Shown here one piece after another: positions 52,240-63,385 of a stretch of 64,000 bases of DNA. Source of the stretch: Ctena decussata (taxonomy: Eukaryota > Mollusca > Bivalvia > Lucinida > Lucinidae); contig OZ022506.1 of the NCBI GenBank assembly GCA_963989385.1, positions 66,847,434-66,911,433 of the forward strand, in the 5' to 3' direction. Position 1 is the stretch's first letter. Each line of letters begins with the position of its first letter. A model generated the notes under the pieces. That model did not search any database and was not told the DNA's origin. It saw only the letters and a list, made by a program, of their open reading frames with translations. The position numbers and the translations under genes are program-made.

Positions 52240-55160
52240 TCATAAATGTCTCAGGAAAAAAAATGTTGTTTTTTTCTTTTTATAGAAATAGAAAAAGCAA
52301 CCCCAGTGTACTGCAAGTTGAAAAGTGTGGTGGAAGCAAAGAGGAAGGGTGGGGCGAGGCGGGGTAAGGAGAGAGAGAGAGAAAGAAAGAGAGGTGGGTT
52401 GCTGAAAACGGATATTTTTCCCTAAAATTCTAAACACTGCGAAAAACTTGCCAAAACTAACTCATAGTTAAAGAAGTAAACACAAAAAATATCAGTTTGA
52501 CGGAAGTGGAGGCGAAAAGAAATCCAAGCGCTAACCCTGAAGTCCCAAAACCGTGATTTGTACAGTCCAAGTGAATGGCAAAATTAATGTCATATTGCAT
52601 AGATGCACAGGCTGATCGACATCCTCACTGATGACATCTAGCGATATTTTATTTTGGTTCTTCTTTTTTCAGTTTTACAGAATTGGAGAATATTAATATA
52701 TACGCGCATGCGCGGGTACTTTTCTAGTAAGTACACCAAAGAGATTGGCGTGCACGTTTTTGAGGAGACAGTGAAAATAGCGTACACAGCTGCCATTTTC
52801 ACTTTAACTATATTTTGTTAATATTATTATTTATTATTATCATTATTACGAGATTATAAATAAGTAAAGTATATGTCGGATTAATTTATTTTTCAAATCT
52901 TTAGGCTTGCGTAATTACATATGTACACCAGCCAGTTGGATACTTCAATCTGATTGGTGTACGTATGTATAGTTCAACCATGTAAATATCAAAAAGACAC
53001 GATTTATGCAAACCTACTAATTTGATGTATACATATTTACTCTTCTTGTCTCTGTATATAGTACACCACCACCTAGGAGAGGACAAATATAGGCCTAGCA
53101 TACGCCGAATCCTTTGACTCATACTTGTTGTAAAGAAATTTCAAATAAATAAATAAAAGAGAAATAGAAACTCTACACTTTTTCATTTGAAAATACATTA
53201 GGCAGTGATTTAGAGACAGTGGGCGTTCTGGTGACAAGAAATGTGCTTACGAAATCCAACAAGCAATTGTTTGCAATGATAAAGAATTAACAAACACATG
53301 ATTGCCATAAATTGTCAGTGTAAGCTTACGTAAAGGTCAGTAACACTTCACGTTCCCGACATTTCTAAACGTAATAATTAAATACAGTATTCGTTTTCTG
53401 ATAAACTGAATATCTTCAGAAAACATTATTTCCCGTTTTCCGCAAGTGGAATAATTTTTGGTAAAATAAATTTTTCGTGTTTTATCATTATTAGTCGACT
53501 AGAAAATGGCAAGGCCGATCTAAAATAAATTCCTTTGGTACCCAAATGAACAAGACTGCATGGATCCAAACCTGTAGCATTTTGGACTGACAATCAGGCG
53601 CATTTAATGTCACAAGAAAAAGTGGTTACTAACAGCCATAATCTTGCCATAAAAAGGAGACGCTGATAAAATGGACAACTTAAACGAAAGTAATGTGATA
53701 TGTGCAGCATCATGCATGAAAATCAGCGTTCTTGCTTTATTATTTAAACTTTAAATTTTCATTCTCTTGATGACCTCACCATGTTATTCCATGTATCTGT
53801 TTTTTTATCTGTTAGAACCGCCTATACTTATTCAGAGTGCAACCTGTTCAATTTTATCGCACTTGCCATATATTGCATAACCTGCATGTGAAAGGGTTTG
53901 TTGGGTAAGGGGAGAGAAAGTGCTTCAATAATGACGTATTTGCAGTGTCGACCTTTTATATTTTAGCTTTAAATATGCAAATACGATGTGCATGCGCAAT
54001 AATTGAATATGTAGTTTAAGGATGTTCGCTGTTGACGATTTTGGACTTGTGGCATAGCTAGTTGCTTTATTTGTTTTATGTGAATTTGATATTGGACGAG
54101 GAGAAGATGAAGCCTGACGACTCTCTTTTTCAATTGTTTATGGCCGCTATGTTTTTCTTCACTTCAGTTTGATTTTGGTTTCTGCAATAAATTCACATTA
54201 CAGTACAATATATACACAATATAACTGAACAAATGAAATGGATCAGAACGAAAGCTGATAGCTTATAGATTGTAGATTGTTTCTCCTAAATATCAATACA
54301 TTGTGCACTATTCGGCAAAACAAATAACATTCAGTGAAATAGCAATATTCTGTTTGTTTAAACACATGCAAATTGTGTCATTATGATACAGTAACAGAAA
54401 AATGGCAGTTGTGAAAGGCAGACTACTATAATTGTAAAGATGTCCACGACGAATCAAAGTTCGCTGATTATCAATTTTATATACATCTGTATAAACCAAT
54501 CAACTACCAACAATGTGAACAGTGACACATCACAAAGACCAGTAAAAATGACAACATTCAAATACTACATGAGAAAGAAAAGAAACAAAACTATCTAGAT
54601 GAGTAAATATCGTTCTCACACACACACATTAAAAGGAAGGAAAAACAAAAAATAAACGATTCCGATTTTTTTTTTTTTTGGGGGGGGGGGGGGGGAAGAA
54701 AGATGGGGTGCAGACAACGGGGCACTCAGATCTTGGTCGTTAATTGTGTAGATTAGTCGCGTGTGTTGGATCTTCAAAAGAATATCATTGCTCAAAAACG
54801 ATATATTTGTGCACACTTTCAAATATTATTTTGTTTATTTCATGAAATAATAATAAATCCACATACAATAGCAGATTGAGAGAAATCTCCATACGATAAC
54901 AAATTGAGAAAAAAGGACAATACTTCAAGTTTGAAACATTTTATCAGCGACATTACGACGGTTTTATTTTTACAATAAAACTAGCATGTCATATCCTGTC
55001 GTAAGATATGTTTATTTACTAAAAAAGAAGAAAACTTTCTTATGTCTGATGATTGCGTTACAGAGCAACATCTTCTTTTTCTATTGCCATTTTAACGTTG
55101 TAATAAATCAGAAATGAGGTTTTACTAAAGTCGCACGACACTTTGTGTCCTTTCCTACCT
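52240..55160. other. Long AT-rich stretch without a recognised gene
   Basis: Low-complexity features include a (GA)n run at about 52370-52392, a T run followed by a G run at 54666-54695, and a CA-rich piece at about 54618-54628. 54181-54280 resembles the small insertion at 34760-34866 ('GATCAGAACGAAAGCTGATA', 'GCTTATAGATTGT'). Otherwise nothing is seen. In gene order this is intron 5 of the MIEAP-like gene, if its terminal exon is at 60634. Confidence 0.4.
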
Positions 55161-55166
55161 CAAAGT

Positions 55167-55330
55167 GGGAGCGGCGGTAGTGCAGTTGATAACACACTGG
55201 ACTACCAATCCAGGGGTCACAAGATCGATCCCCTGCTTCTACGGTCTTTCTAATGAGACTTTAAACCGAGGTCTCATCTCCAAATGACCTAATTGTTGGT
55301 GGGACGTTAAACCCGAGTTCACTCACTCAC
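55167..55330 (+). mobile_element. tRNA-derived SINE, family C, copy 2
   Basis: 'GGGAGCGGCGGTAGTGCAGT', the anticodon-arm-like 'CTGGACTACCAATCCAG', 'AGATCGATCCCCTGCTTCT', 'AATGAGACTTTAAACCGAGG' and 'TAATTGTTGGTGGGACGTTA' match the copy at 6279-6450. It ends in a short (ACTC)n tail at about 55318-55332. Confidence 0.8.
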
Positions 55331-55334
55331 TACA

Positions 55335-56640
55335 TCATAGTGTAGTTCATTGGTCATAGTTCAGACCAAAAAAACAGGATATGGTTGCTATTTTATATTA
55401 CAGCTTTTATGTGCTCATGTACCAGGGTGGAACATCACGTGTTTTTATTTTTTTTTTGCATCATTCTCTAATGCTTTTTTGAACGAGGAAACCCAGGGAA
55501 TTCGTTAAGTATTACAAAATAATTTTGTTGTTTCTGTATGCAATCTTTTAAAATGTGGCACAAAGAGTGTGTAGTCATGAGTACTTTCAGACCATATTTG
55601 CGATTTTATCGTAGGTTTTATAGATATTGTATTTCATCGTCCCTCAATATCCAAAACCGAAAGTAGACGTTGGTTTTCTACAACTCCCTGTAAATGTTGT
55701 TATTGGTCCGAAACATGCGGCGGTTTAAACTTGAAAACTTGTAAACTTATGAACACTGCTTCTGAAACTAGAGCTCGATTACCGCTGCAAAACGTATTGA
55801 AGAAACAGGAAAGCCGTCACTAGATGGCCACAATCACAATACTTGACGGAATCTCCACCTTCAAAATTCGAATATTGCTGCTGGTACCCGCGATCACGAT
55901 AATCGTAGAAATGTCTGCCAGACCCTCGATGACCTAGGGTCAACGCCTACAACGGCGACTCGGCTCCACTATCCTTCGACAGACTTGGCTCCTCTGGCCT
56001 AAACGAAACCAGGCTCACATCGATACCTTGCTAGCATCGACCTCAGATTTACATTGACCTCAGATTTTCGTCGTCACCGGGCTTTCATCGTCACCGAGTT
56101 TACATGCAAGAGAAGCATTATGTTTCTTGGCCAGCTGCCAGTGGTGTTCCCTGTGTAGCACAGACGCTAGCTGACTTGTCAGCAATGTAAGGCGACACGG
56201 GGAACACAAAACTAGGAACCTGTCTGAAACTAGCACAAATGTGACAAATCTCAGATATTCAATTCATGACGAAACAACGTAACCATTGTGACATTTTAAA
56301 CCTTTTAAAATGAGAGATCACGATTGCTGCAATAGCACCCGTGTTCCGTATTGCCGCGAATTACAACAGCCTCGATCTCATTTCCGTGACGCCATTTAAA
56401 AACCATAGCTATTAATAGAATTAGCACCTCCAATAATCAGCATGGAATCCCTCCTCTCCCGATCCCCCACTACCGAAGGTCCCGATGTGTCAATATTTAC
56501 AAAAGGTTAATAATATTATCCGTTATTGAAAAATGATTAAAACCATATTGACGACTGGACACAGGCTACATGGAAATAAAAACAAATTGAAAACAGCAGT
56601 GTGACCTTTATACTCTCCAAAAATAGAAGAAACATCTTTG
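55335..56640. other. Unassigned sequence; one minus-strand open stretch of note
   Basis: On the minus strand about 55790-55960 is open for some 55 codons reading LTLGHRGSGRHFYDYRDRGY then QQQYSNFEGGDSVKYCDCGH and LVTAFLFL. It is rich in Arg, Tyr, Gln and Gly with two Cys and one His. I do not recognise it, and it lacks an ATG. The neighbouring GC-richer segment (55860-56110) differs in composition from its flanks. Confidence 0.3.
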
Positions 56641-56644
56641 TTTG

Positions 56645-59600
56645 TTATACCCCCGAAAACTATGTTTAGGGGGTGATATACTGTTTTGACGTCCGTCCGT
56701 CCGTCATGGTGTACTTGTGTGTCATTTTTAAGTACAATCTATACGTGTATGTCTATTGTTTCTTATGTGTCTAAGCACACAAGCCAGAGTGGTATAAAAC
56801 AATCTTGTATGTCATTTTCAACTGTTTGTTGAGAGTAGACACACAAGAATTTCGGACATAAAAATGTCTAGATAGTGTCCTGGAAATATCCAATTTGTTA
56901 TCTCCCGTAGACCCTTACTGTTAAACCCAGAGTAATCCAAAATTCATGCATGCAAATTAGCTTATTTTTTTAGATACAGAAGAACCAAGACTTCTGATTG
57001 GAAGTACCAGATAGTTAATGACTTTTGGTAGGACCAAGTCTATACAAGTGGTAAAAAAAACACATGCAAAAGACACACAAGTGTCCATAGTAGAGCTTGG
57101 GCGATATCATCGGTGCTCGTGATATTTTTGCTGGCGATACTGTACCTATCCTTTATACCCCCTCACAGCCCCGCACACACACACACACAAGCTATGTTTG
57201 TGGGGGTTAACTGTTTTCATGTGTCCGTCCGTCTGTTCAAAAACGCTTATGGTATCCGATCAATAATATAAGTTGTTATTACCCGTTTTCTTTGACATTT
57301 CTATGGTACTTGATCACCAACAAAATACAGGCAGAGTTTAAAAAAGGGAGTTATTTGTCAGATTTGACAGGAGTTATGGCCCCTGATAGACATAAAAAAT
57401 GGATATTTTTAGTTTCCGCTCAATAATTTAAGTTTTAATTCATATGTCTTTGAAACTTATTTGGTACTTGACCATAAACAAAGTACAGGTTGAGTTCTAG
57501 AATGAAGGTTACGCAATAATTTTGACAGGAGTTATGACACCTGACAGACATAAAAAATGGCTAATTTTGGGTTTCTGCTCAACATCTTAAGTTTTACTTG
57601 TCCTATTTCTTTGATATTTATATGGTACACGACCATAACTAAAATACAGGTTCAGTTTGAAAAGGGAGGTAACGCATCAGTTTTATAGGAGTTATGGCCT
57701 CTGATAGATTTGAAAAATGGCAGTTAGTTTGGTTTTCGCTCAATAACTAAAGTTTTTATAATCCCATTTCTTTTAAATCTATACAGTACTTGACCATCGA
57801 CAAAATACAGGTTGATTTCGGAAAAGGTGGTTGATATGCATCGATTTGGACTGGATTTGTGGCCCCTGATACACGTGATTAACGGCAAATCTTTGGTTTC
57901 TGTAAGATAATTAAAGTTTTTCTACCCCCCCCCCCCCCTTCGACAAACTGTGTTTGGAGTGGGGAGGGGAGGGGGTACGGTTTTCACATTGTCCGTCCGT
58001 CTTCGTCTGTCCGAAATGCTAATGGTTTCAGCTCAATAACTTAAGTTTTTATGATCCGATTTCATTCAAATTAATATGGTACTTGACCAGCACAAAGTAC
58101 AGGGGAAGTATAGGGCGGTTATATGTCAGTTTGGATAGCTATAGTCCCTGATAAAAGATTTTTGCTAAGAAATGGCAAGTTTTTGTTTTCCGCTTAATAA
58201 CTGAGGTTTTCATAATTCGATTTCTTCAAAAATACGGTACTTGACAATCAACAAAATACAGACTGACTTCGAAAAACGAAATTACGCGTCAATTTAGACA
58301 GGCGTTAGCCTATGGCCCCTGATAGACCTTGAAAATAGAAAAAAATGTTTCCGCTCAGTAACATTAGGTTTTATGACTCTTTCTGATTATATGATTTCTT
58401 TGACATTTTTATGGTACTTGACCATCAAATGGGAGATTGCACGTCAGTTTGGACAGGAGTTATAGCCCTTGATAGACATGGAGAAAAGGCCTCTTAATAA
58501 CTTAAATTTCAATGTTCAGATTTTTCGAAATTTTATATGGTACTTGACAATCAACTAAATGCAGGCTAGGTTTGAAAACGGAGGTTATTATTTTTTGGTT
58601 TCAAATCAATTGCTTAATTTTAAGAATTGTATTTCTATGAAATTTATTTGGTACTTGACCATCAACAAAATGCAGGTGGCGTTCAAAAAGGGAGGTTACA
58701 CATCGATTTCGGACAGGAGTTATGACCCCAGATAGACGTGAAAATGGCACCTTTTCGGTTTGCGCACAATACTTCTCGCACAATAACTAAAGTGTTTATG
58801 ATCGGATTTCTTGAAATTTATATGGTACTTGACAAGCGACAAACTATAGTTTGAATTCGAAAAGGGGGGTTATGCGTCAATTTGGACGGGAGTTGTCGCC
58901 CCTGATAGACGTGAAAAAATGACAGATTTTTGTTTCTGTTAAATCACTTGTTTTTATGATAGGATTCCTGTGATATTTGTATAGACCTTGGCCATCAACA
59001 AAATACAGGTTGCATTCAAAATGGGAGGTTAGGCATCAATTTGGACCCTGAGTGGTATACTTGTTTTGCTGTTTATGGGGGTATCTGTTCAACCAATTTT
59101 ACTACCATTTCTATAGATGATTGGATTTCTTTGATATTTATATGGTACTTGACCATCAACAACATACATGTTTACTTCAGAAAGGGGGTCGCACGTCAAT
59201 TTGGACTGGGGTTATGGGCCTTGATATACGTAAAAATGGCAAATGGTTGGTTTCAGTTCAATGATGTAGGCTTTTATTTACCCATTTTTTTTAATTCTAT
59301 ATAGTATTTGGCCATCACCAAAATACAGGTTTAGTTTGATTTATTGTTTTGGGTTTAACGGCCTTTTGAAACAGTCTTTCAGTCTATATCGGGCCGTCTC
59401 CCAGAGAGAGGGAGAAAGTAGAGAGAAAAGATAGACGAAAATGAATTCTCCAAACAACCCCCACCCACACCTACTGCAAGTGCAGTAGGCCCTTGCCCTA
59501 TTATTATTAATCAAATCAGTAGCCCCCCCGGCACTGGAAGTTACACGCAGCACCATCGCACCACTCGACCACATCCATCAGGTTCAGTTTGAAAACTAAA

Positions 59601-59660
59601 GTTATGTATCAAGCTGGACAGGAGTTATGGCCCCTGAATTCATGTTGTCTGAACAGTGAC
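56645..59660 (+). repeat. Tandem-core repeat, about 160-bp units, with three heads
   Basis: Three head sequences occur at about 56648 ('TTATACCCCCGAAAACTATG' then 'GGGGGTGATATACTG' and CCGTCCGTC), about 57157 and about 57925; each has a C-run, a G-run and a CCGTCCGTC tract. About thirteen units contain 'TATGGTACTTGACCATCAAC', 'AAAATACAGGTTGAGTTCG', 'GACAGGAGTTATGGCCCCTG' and 'ATAGACGTGAAAAATGGC'. The spacing between 'CTTGACCATC' words is mostly 155-165 bp. The array looks like several elements of one family inserted in or beside each other. A SINE interrupts it at 59341. Confidence 0.75.
59341..59579 (-). mobile_element. SINE family E with target-site duplication
   Basis: It is flanked by 'CAGGTTTAGTTTGA' (59327-59340) and 'CAGGTTCAGTTTGA' (59580-59593), a 14-bp direct repeat with one mismatch. 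After it the interrupted 160-bp unit continues. On the minus strand the head reads 'GATGTGGTCGAGTGGTGCGA' (A-box-like). The body includes a (TTA)n stretch, 'GCCTACTGCACTTGCAGTAG' and 'GTGGGTGGGGGTTGTTTGG', and ends 'GGCCGTTAAACCCAAAACAA'. Confidence 0.75.
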
Positions 59661-60633
59661 CGGATGATTAATAAATAAAGATGATGATTAAACAAATGAC
59701 TGCCATAATTAAAACCTAACTGTTTGCTCTACTATTGAGATAATTCCATTTTTCAATTATTTCTTTTTATATTTTATGGCAGACAGGGAGCTGTAATGGA
59801 AGCTACCAAAGCTGATGCAGGAATAACCTATATAATTGAGCCAGCTTTTGCCACGTTTCCTTCATTTTACGGTAGTTCTGTTGCTCACAACATATCTAGT
59901 GAAGGGCACTCAAAACTTTTTACTGCTCTGTTTCATACAAACAGTACCACATAACACAGCATTTATTTAAACCAGATAAGAATTTAGATAAAGAGCATCA
60001 GAAGTTAATGAATTTCAATAACTTTTTGAAGTACATTTCGCAGTTTATTAGTCGGATACTTTAAACCTCGTCCACGTTTTCTCAAACTAGGCCAAAAAAA
60101 GAAGAGATATTATTTTAATTCCTCACAAAAACACAATACATGTATATGAATAAATAATGAAACTGCTTCCGGTCTGACAAATTCATCCGATTTGTTCAGT
60201 CCGGAAACAGACTGTGCGGGTCGTGAATAGCTGCACTAGCTGGTTCTTATTTTAATATTGATGCATAGTGTTACAGTAAAAATTTTTAGTACTGAGGCAG
60301 ATAAGTCTTAGAAAACAGTGCAGGCCCAAAGCGGTCTCATCTTCGCTAGCAAAGGGTACTAAATCCACTTTGTTCCTTACATACCCTTGGCCAACGGCCT
60401 ATTCGCAAATCGGTTGTTCCACTGCGCCATTTCATTGGATGCAAGCAACTTCCATCGACTCCAAACAAATTATCCGTAAAACAACTTTTCCCGTATATCA
60501 GGTGCTCTTGACGATAAAAACATATCGTCTTTATCGAACAATTACATGATCATCTTGTGCCATTTTAAAACGAAGAGTGCCTACAAACGATTTGCTACGA
60601 ACACACGTTTCTTTTTTAAACATCTGTTTTCAG
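59660..60633. other. Sequence upstream of the terminal-exon relic
   Basis: 59785-59955 is open in one frame after a possible acceptor ('TATTTTATGGCAG'), reading GAVMEATKADAGITYIIEPA and onward to TAA, but its phase does not fit exon 5 and I recognise nothing in it. 60256-60340 resembles 40846-40935, just upstream of exon 5. Confidence 0.4.
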
Positions 60634-60852
60634 AAATACATCCGGAGTCATACATCGACCTTCAATGAATGCATACATCATTGATAGATTTCCAGATTAT
60701 GTGAGAAAGTGTCTGCTGGTTTATGGCTTTGCAAGATACGCCATTGGCATGGCATTCAAGACAGGGACTCATAGGGAACTTAATGCTTCAATATGGCGGA
60801 AACTACCGATAGCGACTTACGGGTTTATCCGAGAGCTTACCTGTTCAAATAA
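60634..60852 (+). pseudogene. MIEAP-like terminal exon, degenerate (frameshifts)
   Basis: After an acceptor-like 'CATCTGTTTTCAG' the text starts KYIRSHTSTFNE (phase 0), matching the start KFANHMTHT of 4204-4569. Continuing similarity needs three frame changes: IIDRFPDYVRKC (frame of 60665), then ESVCWFMALQDTPLAWH (matches VCWLMAVQDPPMV), then TDSDLRVYPRAYLFK (matches EVDFVVWPVLYL), followed by TAA at 60850-60852. The hallmark Cys-Trp and Pro positions remain recognisable. It is either a pseudogene exon, or a real exon damaged by assembly errors. It is the only candidate C-terminus for the gene at 25558-41207. Confidence 0.65.
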
Positions 60853-62720
60853 TGTCTAGTGTTATATGCAATTACATAGAAATATAATATAAAATGTGAA
60901 ATTAAATACATATATGATATTACGACAATTTTTTATAAGTTATGATCATAAACTTCAGTCTTTGTCAGTTAATATGGTATATAAATATACAAATTAACTT
61001 CATGTTTTGATACTTCCATCGGCTTTTGAAGTTTGAAGCTTCAGTCACATGAAATTATATAAGAATAATGTCGAAAATGCCTAAGAAGCTATGTTCAGCA
61101 TAAAATTTGAAAATGATCGGATTTTCTATAAAACTTTTATAAGTTATCACCACTGAGAGATTTTTATAAGGTTTACATTGATGTAATTCATTATAAAATA
61201 AGTATACTATAAGTTTCTTCCATCGATCTCTAAACATACAGAAAATCGCGTTTCGAAACAACCTCGCTCATAATAGTTTCAAATAGTTTAAGTCCAAATC
61301 CGCCTATATTGCTCAAAGGCTTACCACTTCATTTCTTGTTATTCGTGTTTTGTTTATGTATTTATATATGTGCTTTGATGATCTAACTAAGAAAGGAAGA
61401 ATATTCATACTGTCTTATCAAGAAAGAAAGAAGGAAAGAAAGAAGAAAGGAATGAACACAAGAAAGGAAAAAAGAGAAAGAAGTCACGTAACTTCTACAC
61501 GTGACCTTGTAGTTTTAAAAATCCCTTTATAAGCTAAAAAAAAAATTGCAAACCAATTACATTTTTTTTTGGTTATATTCAATCAGTCTATTAATTATTA
61601 TCATAATTGCTAATGTTTGTTCTAACATTTTTGATTTTTTGATTGAAATTTATTTGAGTGTGGTGGGGCGTTTTTATCAAAGAAACCGAAATATGTTTTG
61701 TGTATCCCAGGGTAGAATCTTAGAATCCATAGAATTATATTTTTGACTGGCAGATTTGCTCATTCATAATCAGGAGACACGAAGATGCATACACTGTATT
61801 GCTCTCTTAAGATATTACTGTCGAAAAAAATAATGTAAGAAACTAAATCATGGTGAAGATTTTCTCGTAACCGTGGTAGAGTAAGGATTAATCGCTTTGG
61901 GAAAAATTGCTATGAAACATTTTTCTTGCAAGGCTATAAATTAACTTTATTAGTAATATTTCTATTCATAATGCAAGTTTGTCACTTTAAGTTTATGACG
62001 GAATATTGAAAGATATTTTTGTGATTTTTTTTGTATTTATGCTATAATATGAGTACTTACGATAATAAACCTGTGCACCTGCAGACACTTATCAGCCTCT
62101 GATATGTGCAAACTGATAAGACTGAACAATGTCTGATCAGTTTGCGCAAGCTGATCGGAATTTGTTGACAATATACAGTACAATTAACATACTTATAATT
62201 ACACGAGGATTAATCGATTATCGGTCATAAAATCCGATATTACCTCTAAACTGTTATCGTAATTGTCAAACCGTTAAAGTTTGTTAAAGTCATCATGACT
62301 TGGACAAAAATAAATGCAAAAAATATAAAGCTGCAATAGTCAATTTATGGAATTAATCATGTATGCAAACTGACTCAGACCAACTTATGCACTTGCAAAA
62401 CACTGGTCTGAGTTTATGATATGATCAGTTAATAATTTGTCAATTTTAGTTGAATTTGAGTTTGTACATAACCTTACCCGTGTTTCTGCACAAACCAAAC
62501 CGATCCGAATTTCTGTTCAAAATATTTTGAACATGTGTTATCAAATCAGGCTGTGACTGTGCGAAAACCATTTAAAATTATCGTGTGGAAATTAAATTGA
62601 GATAGAATTAAATGCAGTAAGAAATACGGAAAGAACAGTTGAAAGCTGCAAGGCACTCGTCAGCGTTCCGCCCATGGACAGGTCACTTTCTTTTCTGCTC
62701 GATGTTCAAAAGTTTCCTCA
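60853..62720. other. AT-rich sequence downstream of the relic
   Basis: A (GAAA)n-type purine tract lies at about 61418-61482. 62085-62165 has alternating inverted words ('ATCAG', 'CTGAT') resembling a very decayed hairpin element. No gene is recognised. Confidence 0.4.
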
Positions 62721-62724
62721 TATG

Positions 62725-62960
62725 AGCCGCAATACGATAAGACGAACAAATTGGAATGTGCGCCCAGCGAAGACGCAGATCAGCCTGGACAGCCACCCGG
62801 TCTCAGCAGAGTCTGAACTACATGTATGCGTTTAAATGGTAGCTAAGACTCTAAGCTACCTCCATGCCGATAGCGAAGCCTCTGATCGTATCAGGCGGAT
62901 GCCCAGGCTGTTCTAAGACTTCGCTGGGCGTACGTGCACCTTTTTCGCGGCTCATTTAAT
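62725..62960. mobile_element. MITE family M1, full-length copy
   Basis: It starts 'GAGCCGCAATACGATAAGAC', continues 'GTGCGCCCAGCGAAGACGCA', has the centre 'GGTAGCTAAGACTCTAAGCT', then 'GGCGGATGCCCAGGCTG' and 'CTTCGCTGGGCGTACG', and ends 'TTTTTCGCGGCTCAT'. The ends are mutually inverted, as at 15981-16218. Confidence 0.75.
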
Positions 62961-63174
62961 TGTTTGCTGAAGACATCAACTGAGTAGTCGCTGTCGGTCG
63001 GAAGGTGTGAAAATACAGTTGGTCACACGTCTTGTCAAAACAATGCAATTTCAAAATTAACACCTGCTAACGGCAATGAAGGTCAGAAATGGCTATTTAA
63101 TCCGAACGTCATTCTTGTGATTATTTTTGTATGAAACAGTAATTTCAGTCGCGTCGCAACAAAATCAACGCAGT

Positions 63175-63385
63175 GCCATAGCGCCCTGCCAAGACTCAGA
63201 TCAGCCTTGGAAGCCGCCCAGACTAATCAGAATCTTCGCTGTGCGCTTACAGGACAGGCAATGGTCTAAGCTACCTTTATGCGGACAGCGAAGGCCCAGA
63301 TCAGATGGGCGAACGCACACGCTATTTTGAGTGTTCGCAGGGCGCACATGCCAATTTGTTTTTGTCGTGGTATGGCTCATTAGTT
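63175..63385. mobile_element. MITE family M1, partial copy
   Basis: 'GCCAAGACTCAGATCAGCCT', 'GACTAATCAGAATCTTCGCT', 'GGTCTAAGCTACCTTTATGC', 'GGGCGCACATGCCAATTTGT' and 'GTCGTGGTATGGCTCAT' follow the M1 order. The left terminal 'GAGCCGC' is lost. It lies only about 215 bp from the previous copy. Confidence 0.65.

Noticed and set aside
59785..59955. Possible exon after 'TATGGCAG'
   Set aside because: To stay open it needs a phase different from exon 5, and nothing in it resembles the family.
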